The position numbers were made by a program, and so were the translations under genes. DNA of 64,000 nucleotides from Tipula vernalis (lineage: Eukaryota > Arthropoda > Insecta > Diptera > Tipulidae), in the NCBI GenBank assembly GCA_958295665.1, contig OY282558.1, positions 36,291,045 to 36,355,044 on the forward strand, written 5' to 3'. This document shows positions 12,561 to 22,084 of this stretch, in pieces. Within the stretch, counting starts at the first letter, position 1. The number at the start of each line of letters is the position of its first letter. Below the pieces are notes generated by a model that saw only the letters and a list, made by a program, of their open reading frames with translations, ran no database searches and was not told the origin of the DNA.

Positions 12561-13699
12561 TCGGATGTGATTATTTTCTTTATATTGTCAAGTTCAATAT
12601 TGTGGTTTTCGTTCCATTCAAACGGAGTTTCTTTCCCCGATAATAAACGCAGTTACGCTGTCATCTTTGACAGATTTGGAATGAACTTTGCCAAGTATTT
12701 ACAAAGACCCAATAAACGTGACACGGCGTCTTTGTCGGTTGGCTTTTTCATTTTCAAAATGGCATCAATATGTTTTTTGGCCGGTCTAATTTTTCCATCC
12801 AAACTTGGATTGGAGTTGAACTTGACATTGTTCGAGCGAGCACGCTCAAGAACGATTTTGACGATTCTGTCATGTTCCTCTTCGTTACAGGCTACTATTG
12901 CAATATCATCAAAATACACAAAAACACCCGGTATATCACCGAAAATCTGTACCATGCGTCTCTGAAAAATCTCTGGTGAAATATTTAAGCCAAACGCAAG
13001 TCTATTCAATTTATACCGACCAAAGGGTGTCATGAATGTTGTCAATTCTGAGCTCGTTTTATCCAATTCCAATTGCCAAAATCCATTTGAGCAGTCTAAT
13101 ACTGTGAATACTTTCTTATCAACCAATTCTGAGGTCAATTCATCCACAGTGGGTATCAAATAATGTTCACGCCTGAGGCACTTATTGAGAGGTTAGGGAT
13201 CCAAGCAAAATCGCAAATCGCCGCTTGATTTCTCAACCACTTGCAAATTATTCACCCAATCTGTTGGATGAGTCACTGGCATTATGATTCCCGACTCTAT
13301 CCTGTCATCAAGTTTTTGCTTAAGCTTCTTAACGATTGTATCCGGAAATCGCTTTCTATAAAGCATGACTGGTTTGGCATTTTCTTGTAGATGTATGGTG
13401 ATTTTTCCGGGAATCTCTCCAAGACCAGAGAAAACATCGATATTTTCACCTACAAACCTTTTTCCTGCATTTGAGCACATAAACAAATCAATATTGATTG
13501 GCTCAATCAATCCAAAGTCTGTGCGGGTTTCAAGCCCAAGTATCGGTTCAAATGTGTCGTTAACAACAATGAATTCTGTTATTTGTTCAATATTTAATTT
13601 AGAATCACATAATTTAGTCTCGGCAATACCATAAACTTTAATTTTATTGTTACTATAGTCAAATACAGGGAAGTCATTTTGCTCATCAACGCTATACAA
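12557..13699 (-). pseudogene. pol: Gypsy reverse transcriptase
   Basis: This is the polymerase of the Mag-like element. Visible blocks in order are: the protease-RT linker and RT block 1 (13193-13699, LRFCLDP), FTVLDCSNGFWQLELD with a catalytic Asp, TPFGRYKLNRLAFGLN, the active site VFVYFDDIAI (YFDD in place of the commoner YVDD or YIDD), and the thumb LLGLCKYLAKFIPNLSK. Stops separate FCLDP from the next block (about 13160-13195) and interrupt the thumb at 12653, after which the same frame runs on into RNase H. The palm motifs are intact but the gene is broken. Confidence 0.85.
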
Positions 13700-13965
13700 T
13701 TGACGTCTGCTCCAGTATCGACTTTGAACTTAACTAGTTTATTTCCTACTCGGTATGCCTTGGTCCATCGTTTTCTTTTTGATCCGATTGAATTTATTCT
13801 AAAAACCAATCTTTTGCCACTAAGAATTGTTTCCAATTTTCGCTTTTCATTCGTTGAATTACCTGATGATGATACATCGTCCCAATGGAGATTGTCAACA
13901 CGTTGGATTTGCTCTTCTTCTTGCGACACATCTGGCGAAAATGTCCCTTTCTTCCGCATTCGCAC
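13594..13965 (-). pseudogene. Gypsy aspartic protease
   Basis: The retroviral-type aspartic protease cleaves Gag-Pol. The active-site segment reads KFKVDTGADVNCIAL, with the DTG triad intact. After this the frame is lost, and the following protease half continues in another frame from about 13699 (FPVFDYSNNKIKVYGIAETKL). It lies directly between gag and RT as expected. Confidence 0.75.
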
Positions 13966-14315
13966 GTGTTATCCTTCGCTGGGCACTTGCTTCTGTTCTC
14001 TCGGTTCCTTTCGCCACCACAGTTGAAACAGATGTTTTTCTTGTTGTTTGTTTTAATCGCATTAATTGAGTCGGTGTCTGTGTTTTCCGACAATGCTACC
14101 GTTGCAATCGATTATTTTGATGCCAAAATCCCTTTGTTGACATTTGCTGCTTCGAATGTCTTGCAAATTTCAACCACGCGATCCAATTTTTCATCACGAC
14201 CGTCGAGCAACTTTAACTGAAGTTTCTTGTCAAACACCCCTGTAATGATTCGATCACGCAACATTCGGTTTTCATACGACAATCCGCACGAACAATTAAA
14301 TTCACAACGTCGTAG
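13794..14315 (-). pseudogene. gag: Mag-like gag, 5' truncated
   Basis: The capsid C-terminal part is visible at about 14120-14290 (ENRMLRDRIITGVFD, LKLLDGRDEKLDRVVEICK), which matches the conserved pattern of Mag-type gag proteins. A stop then precedes the frame 14093-13794, which holds a degenerate first knuckle (CFNCGG... then KCPAKDNTC) and a second knuckle, CECGRKGHFRQMC. In the second knuckle the first two Cys are separated by one residue instead of the usual two, probably a one-codon loss. The 5' end of gag is missing at the junction with the LINE endonuclease near 14315. Confidence 0.75.
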
Positions 14316-14914
14316 TTTTCTGAAATACCTTTGGCTATGAAAAAGTCAATCACGTCTGGTATTTTGTTTGAATCCGTTGTACAGTAAGTAGGAATACCAC
14401 TTGAATAAAATTCGCAGTTTATTTGATGTCCAGCTTCTGATAGTTCTCTACCTTTAGGTGATATTAGCCTCGAACCTCAATGCGTATGTTTGTCATTGAA
14501 GTCTCCTCCTATGACGAAATTTGAGCCCATCATTTTGAGCATTGGGAGGTAATCATCCTTTTTAAGTTGATGCCTTGGTGGACAATATATCGCAGCAACC
14601 CGCAGCTTCTTGTAATTGTTTAGTTGCACGCTAAGTGATACAATTTGCATTGTCTCTATTTCGAGTTTGACTTCTTCGAAGTGCTTGATATTTTCTCTGA
14701 TGAATATTGTTGCTCCACCCCTAGCTCTTTCTGCTGGATGTATAGAATGGTAACAAGAGTAACCTTTTATTTTTGCATAAGACTTTTTAGTGAAATGGCT
14801 CTCTGCTATTAAGCATATATCAATTTTTTCTGTATTCAAAAAGATTTCTAGCTCCGGAAGATGCTGTAGAAGTCCACTAGCATTCCAGGTTAATATTCTT
14901 ATTGTTTTGTTCAT
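14316..14914 (-). pseudogene. LINE ORF2 AP-type endonuclease, truncated
   Basis: This apurinic-type endonuclease nicks target DNA to prime reverse transcription. Visible motifs are ILTWNASGL (Asn), DICLIAESHF (catalytic Glu), the GGATIFIREN loop, VAAIYCPPR and GGDFNDKHTH (catalytic Asp and Asn). The Trp that normally follows in the HTWWGS block is a TGA stop at about 14474-14476. In-frame sequence continues with GSRLISPKGREL and IPDVIDFFIAKGI, the late endonuclease block of Jockey-like elements. It then fuses with gypsy gag near 14315. The start codon overlaps the ORF1 stop. Confidence 0.85.
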
Positions 14915-16115
14915 TTTTTTTGGAGTGAAGGATCAGAAGATAAAGCAACTTTTTTGCTAGAAATATCCTTAATTTTTTCTCGATGTCCTACTTGTTGTTC
15001 AAGATTAACTTGTCTCTTGTTTAGAAATTCTATATTTTCTTTTATTTTAGAAAGGCGATTGACAATAGCATTCAAGGTGTTTTGCATTGTTGTCATAGCT
15101 TGTTGAATTCCGACATTTTGATCTGTAGGCCCAGGTAATCCTTGTCTTGCTGCTTGTGAGTATGAGAATCCCTCTGCCACTTTCGCACTATGGAACGTAG
15201 TGACAGTTTTTCTTGGGATTTCTTTTTCTTTCGTTGGTCTCTTTGGCTGGTTTTTGGTTGTCCTATTTCGCATTTTTTGCAATGTTTTGGCTACTTCACA
15301 CCCTCTACAGCAAGCAGGATGGGTTCCTTGGCAGTTAGCACATTTTGCTGGAGTGTTCTTATCTATCACCCAATCTTTGGGGTCATGCTTTCCCGCACAT
15401 TTACGCATCTGATTTCACGATTGCAGTATTTTTGCGTGTGGTTGTATGCCTGAAACTTTTTGCATTGTGGTATGGTCCCTGTTGCCTTTTTCAATGGCTC
15501 CATTCGGACAACCATTCCCAAGATGTTCCTAATGTTGAATATGTTCTCAATTTTCTCTGAGTTTCCAAAGGTCAGAGCGAATAGTGGTAACTTTATTTTA
15601 TTAACAATACTCCCATCTTTGCCGGTAGACTTTCTTTCAGTTTTACACATATTAACTGCATCTTAGATCGTTAGTTTTTTTCTTTTGAGGTCTTCAATTA
15701 CCTCATCTGGTGTTCATGTTTGATGTAGACCCCTAGCAACTACTCTAATGGGTCTGGTATTTTTGTCTTCATATGTATACCATTGAAAACCTTTATAATT
15801 CAATACCGTTGAAAGTTTTCTATAACCATCTGGATTAGGCATATTTACCCTCCAGACGTTGTTGTTTAGCGACACAAGCTTATACTCCTTTTTTGTCACT
15901 TCTTTCATTAGCGCTTGAATAACGCTAAATTTACCGACATGTGTGATATTGATTTGTGGTGTTGGTTTTTCTTTCTTGGTCTTGCTGATAGTTTTTAATT
16001 GGTTTACCTTTGCTCCCGATATGTTCACACTAGTGTTCATTTCTGGGGACGACTCAGCTTTCCTTTTTGCCAAGGCTACGGGTTTAAACCGAACGTCGCC
16101 AAATTCAGAGTTCAC
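14911..16115 (-). pseudogene. LINE ORF1, Jockey-type gag
   Basis: ORF1 of Jockey elements is an RNA-binding gag-like protein. The start frame (16115-15714) begins MNSEFGDVRFKP and ends in the PRE_C2HC-type block (GFQWYTYEDKNTRPIRVVAR, then GLHQT before a stop). A second frame (15650-15366) continues with LPLFALTFGNSEKIENI and degenerate knuckles QCKKFQAYNHTQKYC. A third frame (15408-14911) has the later knuckles (CANCQGTHPACCRGC) and a coiled-coil-like Gln/Lys-rich tail. Two frameshifts and a stop split one gene of roughly 400 codons. Several knuckle residues are changed, for example CKKF where CxxC is expected. Confidence 0.8.
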
Positions 16116-16211
16116 ATAGAGAGAGAGTATTTGATTCCCCTGGGGAGGCTCCCGATAGGGGAACTAGCAAGCGCCACACTGGACAATAATGCTATCATCA
16201 AATAGATATTT

Positions 16212-16525
16212 AAAAAAAAAAAAAACAAACGGTGTTTCCATTTCTTCAATGTGTTGAAGAAATTTCTCATCTCCTTTAAATAACAAATCTGAATCTTCAA
16301 GCTGCAGTGATGGATTTTCCAGATACATCGTTTTAGCACATTTTTTAGATCCACACTTTCCATTGATACAATTTCATTATTTTCGTTAACAAAATCTATT
16401 GGCTTCAATCTATATTTAACTATATAGCTATCATTATCTTCTGCAACATTAAATTCATCTTTACTTCATTTAATCGGCTCCACGGTTTTTAAAATGTCTT
16501 CTTCCGTTAAAGGTTATTTACTCAT
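16212..16525 (-). other. Unidentified broken coding-like segment
   Basis: The minus strand holds two adjacent protein-like frames: one with LTEEDILKTVEPIK, DEFNVAEDNDSYIVKYRL and IDFVNENNEIVSMES, and after a frame change one with MYLENPSLQLEDSDLLF and GDEKFLQHIEEMETPF. The composition is normal and soluble, unlike the surrounding low-complexity frames. It ends at an A/T-run next to the 5' end of the Jockey-like LINE. It could be a fragment of another transposon or of a host exon; I do not recognise the family. Confidence 0.35.
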
Positions 16526-16964
16526 TGCAGATAGATAAATCCTGTTAAGAACAAATTGTCAATGCATAAAATTGTATATCTGTCTATAATGGCTACGATA
16601 ATGATAAGCTCATAGTATTGCATATATGTAATATATGTAAATATATGTTGCACCATCACTGAGACTGTCAATACAATTCGGTAAATGTTTTTGTTCTACG
16701 TTAAAGGGCTGTGCAATATTTATATTTTTAAAGAAAGGATGAGTGAAATTTTAACGAAGAATAAATTGTTCAGTTAGTTTTATAAAGTTAGCTATTTATA
16801 ATGATTTCGAACATTTGCCATGCTATGTAATGCATTAAAGGGTTAATTTCGCAAATGCAAATCTAAAATCGTACGTTACGTAATAACGTACATTTTCACA
16901 AATTCCATTAATTAGATTATATGTTCTTCGGGATCGTACCCAGATATTTTTTTATTTTTTTTTG

Positions 16965-17233
16965 CGAAGAGTGAAATAATCAAACTCTAGATAATTTTAC
17001 TCTTTGTAAAAGTTATAAAATAAATAAAGTAATAAAATTGAAATTATTATGAGTTTAAAATTTAATGCGTATAATTCGCTACTACTTTGACTATATGATT
17101 GCTTTCTATATAAATCTAGCGTATAATTAATTCAGTCGCTTTATCTTGGATGAGATAACAGAAAATAATTTTTTCATAATCCTGAATCAAACCGAAACTG
17201 AAATTGCAAAACTTTTGATAATTTCACTCTTCG
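16965..17233. mobile_element. Putative small foldback MITE
   Basis: The segment starts with CGAAGAGTGAAATAATCAAA (16965-16984) and ends with its reverse complement at 17214-17233, matching at 19 of 20 positions. The 269-bp interior is AT-rich and non-coding. A clear target-site duplication is not visible. Short length plus terminal inverted repeats suggests a miniature inverted-repeat transposable element. Confidence 0.45.
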
Positions 17234-18380
17234 TTGCATTATATTAATCTTCAATTGAATTTCTTCTGTTATTTTTAAAATTATAACTTTTGCGTATGCT
17301 TTTGACATTGATAATATTTTTCTAAGTAAATGGAAGATTTTTTTAGTTATGGTTTAAACAAATAATTTAACTGTTTGAATATGTATTATAGGAGGAGGAT
17401 TGATTTTCATATATGGGAAAGATTTTTAGTCAATACGAAATTATTTTGCAAATCACAATTCATTTGGTTTGTTTTAATCTAATCGTTTTATGACACTTAT
17501 TAATCTCATAAATTTGCGTACGTTTGAGGAGTATACAATACTCTGATTGTCCAATAAATGTCTAGTCTGTCACCATAAATTTGGATTAGCCACACGCTTC
17601 CCACATAAAAAAAAAAATGTGTATCTTATCTCAGTACGAGTATAACAAAAAAGTTTATTGTTTTGACATAATAATGTTCTTGTAAGAAGAACTTTTGTTT
17701 ACTTTCGGTTTATTTACCAATATTTTTCAGTTTTAATATTTTAAAGGAAAATCGTTCTTTTTTTATTCAATTTATACATTTTAATAATTTGCAAGACATC
17801 TTCTGTGTATGAAAGTATATAGATAGAGCTTTTCTTTAGCAATAACAAGAGAAGTCAGTGTGTTGAATGATTTAATTTTTATTTTTAACTAATTCAGCTG
17901 ATATTATCAAATTAATTAGGTTTTCATTTTAATAAATTAATTTTTATTATTAATTATTCTGCGATATAATTTTATTGTCTGTCATTCTTTTGTCTAGACA
18001 AATTAAATGGTTGGATAGAAAATATGAGATTTTATGGTGTCAAGACAAATTTATGTTTGGTTTTGTATATTCCTTAAAAATAATACTTCGTAGTTAAAAA
18101 TCTTTTTGTATGTGAATGTCATTAAAAATTTCTTTTATTGTATAACCATCTATAGTACTGCGTTACAAGGAGAGAGAAGAAAAGACTTAGATAAAACTGA
18201 AACAAACTTATATAATAACGATGATTAATGATCAATTTGCAGAGATTAAATCATCAACAATTTTACTATAAATGAGTAATGATAATATGTCTTGTTACTT
18301 GTGTAATAGAATCTTGGTTTTCTATATTCTAGAAAAGAAAAATGAAAAGCAAAGATAATTCCACGTCAATGTTAGGTTTA
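17234..18380. other. Stretch without gene
   Basis: AT-rich sequence with no coding frame, RNA gene or clear repeat that I can support, lying between the putative MITE and the mariner relic. Confidence 0.6.
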
Positions 18381-19063
18381 CTACTGCGATCAAAAAGTAG
18401 CAAGACTCGCGGGATTATCGATCCAAACGAGTAGTTTTTTTTTCTAAGTTTGGTAGCACCCTAACAGGCATCTGGGTCGAATTTCCTGTCAATATCTTTA
18501 GCTAATTAGATACGCTTGTTTAATTTCAGAAAAAGTTCAGAAAAGAAGCTGCATCCAATTTTATTTTGAAATTGTAGTTTCGGCTGTCAAAATGTTGGAT
18601 ATGTTGGAAAAGGCTTTTGGTGGAACTACACTGTCCAGAGCAAGTGGTTTTGTTTGTCATAAGTTGTTTAAAGAATGTAGAGAACTCGTTGAAGACGATC
18701 TCGACGTCTACCGATGAACACCACCACATCAAGGGAGTCAATGATTTGGTGAATTGTCTCACACTTCATTGGTTTCACGCGATTATTTTTCACGCTCTAT
18801 TGCCTGATTTAGTTCCGTCTGGCTATTCCCGAAACCTTAAAACTACTCCAGGGGCATCGTTTTCACTCGATTGAAAAGATTCAAGCAGAAACGAAGAAGG
18901 TTTTGAGGGTCATTCCAGAAATCGACTTTGACAACTGTTTCGAAGGCTGGAAAAAACGTGAGCATACAAGTGTATTCTATACGAACGGGATGAAATAAAT
19001 TTGAAAGAATAATAAGTCGTTGTCTCTTATTTAAGAAGTCTTATTACTTTTTGATCACATTGT
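18381..19063 (+). mobile_element. Internally deleted mariner-like element
   Basis: Both ends are recognisable. The left end runs CTACTGCGATCAAAAAGTAG after a TA (18379-18380); the right end reads, in reverse complement, ACAATGTGATCAAAAAGTAA before a TA (19064-19065). The match extends over about 27 bp. Inside, plus-strand fragments of a mariner transposase appear: the N-terminal HTH region (AVKMLDMLEKAFGG, CHKLFKECRELVEDD), then C-terminal blocks (PDLVPSGYS, EKIQAETKKVLRVIPEIDF, CFEGWKKR). The first two catalytic Asp regions are deleted. The third, normally PSDY in the DD34D triad, reads PSGY. At 683 bp it is about half the usual mariner length, so it can only have moved with help in trans. 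Confidence 0.85.
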
Positions 19064-19371
19064 TATATAAGGTTTTTCTTATCTCTACAATTTTAAGACT
19101 CTTCCAAAAATTACAGTTGTTTAATATTTTACCGCATAATTTACTAATCGAAAGTAACAATTTCTTAATCTGTCCATAAACTAAATACATGTGGTTTTGA
19201 AAAGATAATCAATCTGCTCTGTCTAAAAATGGCAAAGGTTATCTCATTCAAATAATTAATTATCAAACTAAAAACAAATTTTGAAATTGTAATATCGCAT
19301 TGTTTTGATTTTTTATTGCGTTAATGGGCATAATTAACCTCAGATTAGAAGATCTTTTATTTCGTGGATAT
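19064..19371. other. Short gap without gene
   Basis: AT-rich sequence between the mariner relic and the solo LTR; the last four bases (ATAT) are the left copy of the LTR target duplication. Confidence 0.6.
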
Positions 19372-19827
19372 TGTTACGGTGACACCTAGTGTGTAATAGA
19401 AGAAGTTAAATGAATAGCTCAATGTTTAACTGTATTAAAATGGAATTTTCCATGATAAAAGTTGTTACGTAATGTTTCTACGCTATTCTAACGGGAAAAG
19501 TCATGAGCTTTCTAGAAGTTTGGTTTGTGTATATAAAAATGCGAACGAAGTCGAATTGGATTAGTAGTATTTGGAAAGCGACAGTGTGAAGATTAAAAAG
19601 TAATTAAAAAGTGATTTAAAAAGTGTTGTAGTGCGAAATAAAAATTATAAGTGAACAGTAAAATTTGAAAATAATTTATATTAAGTGATTTGGTGAATTT
19701 TTATTGATAAACTGTGTTGTAATAAATTTTGGGAAATAAATAAATTCGTTGCAGATAAATTAAATTGATTTTGTATTATTCACAATCCAGTGATACGAAC
19801 CTTGATTGACAAGGTAAAAACGTAACA
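19372..19827. repeat. Solo LTR with intact ends and 4-bp target duplication
   Basis: The 456-bp segment begins TGTTACGGTG and ends AAACGTAACA, so its ends form a perfect TGTTACG...CGTAACA inverted repeat. It is flanked on both sides by ATAT (19368-19371 and 19828-19831), a 4-bp target-site duplication. Inside are a TATA-like TATATAAAAATG near 19530, and AATAAA signals near 19640 and 19735, as expected for an LTR promoter and polyadenylation region read on the plus strand. No primer-binding site or pol sequence follows, so this is a solo LTR left by recombination. The terminal heptamers and 4-bp duplication suggest a Ty3/gypsy origin (inference). Confidence 0.85.
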
Positions 19828-19831
19828 ATAT

Positions 19832-20753
19832 TTTATAAGTTGTTTATAAATCGATGGAAAAAGTGAAACAACCGTGTGCAAAAAAAAAAAACTGAACAAC
19901 ATTTTGACCAAAAACACTTGTGACTTTAGACAATCCTAGCACTAAATAGCAGAATATATCACTGTCGATGGGACCGCTGGAATCGTTTGAAAAACTTGAC
20001 GGTCGGTCCAATAATTATATTGAGCAACATTCCGACAAAATTAACACTACAGAATTAGGAGGATTCATTAGTTTACTAGAATTATAAATCGATATATGAA
20101 ACTTTAGTTAACAACTGAAACACTGTAGGACGAAATATTACACAATTAATAATTTCAAGGAACGACCAGAGAGATTTGGTGTTATTTTGAGTAATTTTTA
20201 CCTGCCTCACGATTACTAAAATTAGTGTAACTTCGCACAGCAATGTGATAGTTCGGACTTTGAGATGTTATTTAATTCGCCTAGTCGAGATCGGCTAAGT
20301 TATCGTGATATATTTTATGACTCATATTGACGAATGTAAAAGTAGAATAAAGTGCGAATAGTTAGTGAAAAATGTTTAATTATTTAATATTTATTCACCT
20401 TATTTTAATTTTATTGTGAAACTATTTTTGTGTAAATGTCTATTGAATCATTTTAAGCCATTTCGCTGAAGCTTTGAAACCCCTGCAGAAAGATGGCTGT
20501 TGTTAGATCAGTATTTCAATTACCTTGCATTTTTGGTTCAAAAAGTCAATGAGTTATTCTATTTTGGGTTTGGAGTGCGAATCTTACTGGCATTTATTCA
20601 ACATGAGCAAAGTACAGTTCTGTTAAGTTAATCACCTAACCCTGTTTTATTAGGGCGCTTTATTGACCGTAAAATCATAACAACTGGAAAGGCGGTAGCG
20701 TCATAACCCCAAAACGAAACTCAGTAACAGCATGTATGCGCATATACTAATTA
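19832..20753. other. Stretch without supported gene
   Basis: A short plus-strand frame near 19968-20088 begins MGPLESFEKLDG but ends after about 40 codons and has no recognisable continuation. I see no other gene, repeat or RNA. Confidence 0.5.
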
Positions 20754-21690
20754 CAAAGGAACAAAGGGAAATAAAAATTGGGCAAACATATTTTATTACA
20801 AATTGAAACTTTTGAAAGTAATTGGCTTATTGTTTCATTTTAAATACATGTATGACCTAATTTTTGGAAAAAAATGTACTTGCAATTTAGGGGGAAAACC
20901 CGAAAAATGCCAAAATATTCAAAATACGTTGATTGGAGTTAAAGTAATGGAATAAATTAAACACTTATTATTTAATTTTTTTTTTGTTTTTTTACTGATT
21001 TATAGAAATTCTATCTTTAATAACAATATTTTGTTGGACCGCCATTTGCTTTTATTACAGCGACACACCACTGATTCATTGAATTTGATAAATTTTTCAA
21101 AGTCGTAGGAGGTATGGATTCCCAAATAGTTCATTATAAACCAAATATTTTCTATGGAATTTAAGTCTGGACTGTACGAATATATTTAAATGAAGAGATA
21201 AGAAAAAAAAAATGTTTAACAAATTATTTATGTTTATCTGAAAGCCAATATTTCTATCTACAATTCAAAATTAATAACTCACAACTTTGGCGGTATGGCA
21301 CGGAGCGTTGTTCTGTTGAAATATAAATCTGCAAGCCTCGGCAAAAAGCTTTAGCACAGAAGGCTAAAATTCGTTATGTAGCACCTGCAGATAAACAGCT
21401 GCTGTAATTTTGGAACTAATGAAGCACAATCGACCTGTTTAAAATTAAAGATATAATTTATATAAATCAGTAAAAAACAAACAAAAAAAATTTAATAATA
21501 AGTGTTTAATTTTTTCCATTACTTTAACTCCAATCAACGTATTTTGAATATTTTGGCATTTTTCGGGTTTTCCCCCTAAATTGCAGGTACATTTTTTTTC
21601 CAATGATTTCAAAAGTTTTGTAATTTTAGCAAAAAAAATACTCCAATTTGTAATAAAATATGTTTGCCCAATTTTTTTTTCCCAGCACTG
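20754..21690 (-). mobile_element. Tc1-like element with ~250-bp inverted ends
   Basis: The left end (20754-21019) and right end (21438-21690) are long, imperfect inverted repeats. They share AAAAATTGGGCAAACATATT near the tips and GTACTTGCAATTTAGGGGG-like and CAATCAACGTATTTTG-like blocks inside. TA dinucleotides flank both ends (20752-20753 and 21691-21692), as for Tc1/mariner insertion; the right tip is CAGCACTG while the left tip has diverged. The middle holds a minus-strand transposase remnant. Long terminal repeats around a truncated Tc1-type transposase fit an old deleted copy. Confidence 0.75.
21020..21437 (-). pseudogene. Tc1-like transposase remnant
   Basis: This DDE transposase would cut and paste the element. 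Only its C-terminal catalytic half is seen. The block FIFQQNNAPCHTAKVV (about 21283-21335) corresponds to the Tc1 motif FQQDNAPCHTA, with the second catalytic Asp changed to Asn. The block SPDLNSIENIWFIM (about 21145-21190) corresponds to SPDLNPIENLW, and its catalytic Glu is kept. About 90 bp of unrelated AT-rich sequence separates the blocks. The N-terminal DNA-binding domain and the first Asp region are missing. Confidence 0.75.
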
Positions 21691-21692
21691 TA

Positions 21693-22084
21693 GATGTGCC
21701 ATTTTCACAGCTCGCTAAGAATAAAATATTTAATATTTAAAGTATGCGTGTTCTTTCTTTCTGTTTCTTTCTTTTTCTTCCTTTTTGCCCTACACATGCA
21801 TAATTTGTGTTCTTTTTGCTCATTTAAATTATTTTTTAAATGATGTATACAATGCATGATGTATCTTCTTTATTTCGTACCTCTTTGCCAATGAAAATAC
21901 CCCCACTCCAATATAGTTTTGGGGGAATGAGGTAAAAAGCGAGGAAATCACATCATAGTGCATTTATCGTCAAAATAGGCCGTATAGTAGATATTTTCAC
22001 AACAAAATAAAATAAAGTAGGCGGTTTTTTTAATTTTATTTCGTATTCGGGTCACGATAAGTTTCGTCGATATTCACAGAGTGC
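21693..22084. other. Short stretch without gene
   Basis: Non-coding sequence with a TTTCTTTCTTTTTCTTCC-type pyrimidine tract near 21755-21785. No gene is seen. Confidence 0.5.

Larger units (their letters stand above)
11060..14315 (-). mobile_element. Mag-like Ty3/gypsy retrotransposon, decayed
   Basis: Read on the minus strand the order is gag (double zinc knuckle), aspartic protease, reverse transcriptase, RNase H, truncated integrase, tail and a putative 3' LTR, which is the Ty3/gypsy order. RT and gag style (GFWQLELD, TPFGRYKLNRLAFG) point to the Mag clade, which lacks env. The 5' LTR and the 5' half of gag are missing: at about 14315 the sequence passes straight into a Jockey-like LINE. 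Frames change several times and stops interrupt RT, and the integrase core is deleted, so the copy is dead. Confidence 0.85.
14316..16190 (-). mobile_element. Jockey-like non-LTR retrotransposon, 3' truncated
   Basis: On the minus strand a 5' leader (about 16190-16116), ORF1 (gag-like) and the endonuclease part of ORF2 follow in Jockey order. ORF1 and ORF2 overlap by ATGA at 14911-14914, a usual arrangement for reinitiation in this group. The element stops inside the endonuclease at about 14315, where gypsy gag begins. RT and the 3' end are absent from the neighbourhood, since the far side of the gypsy element carries an unrelated gag relic. Confidence 0.8.

Noticed and set aside
11850..14220. 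Plus-strand open frames opposite the gypsy genes
   Set aside because: They are antisense shadows of the clearly identified minus-strand gag-pol frames.
15190..16205. Plus-strand open frames opposite LINE ORF1
   Set aside because: Antisense shadows of ORF1, which has recognisable zinc-knuckle and PRE_C2HC-like blocks on the minus strand.
19968..20088. Short frame MGPLESFEKLDG downstream of the solo LTR as a copia gag start
   Set aside because: It lacks the following gag motifs, and there is no primer-binding site after the LTR.
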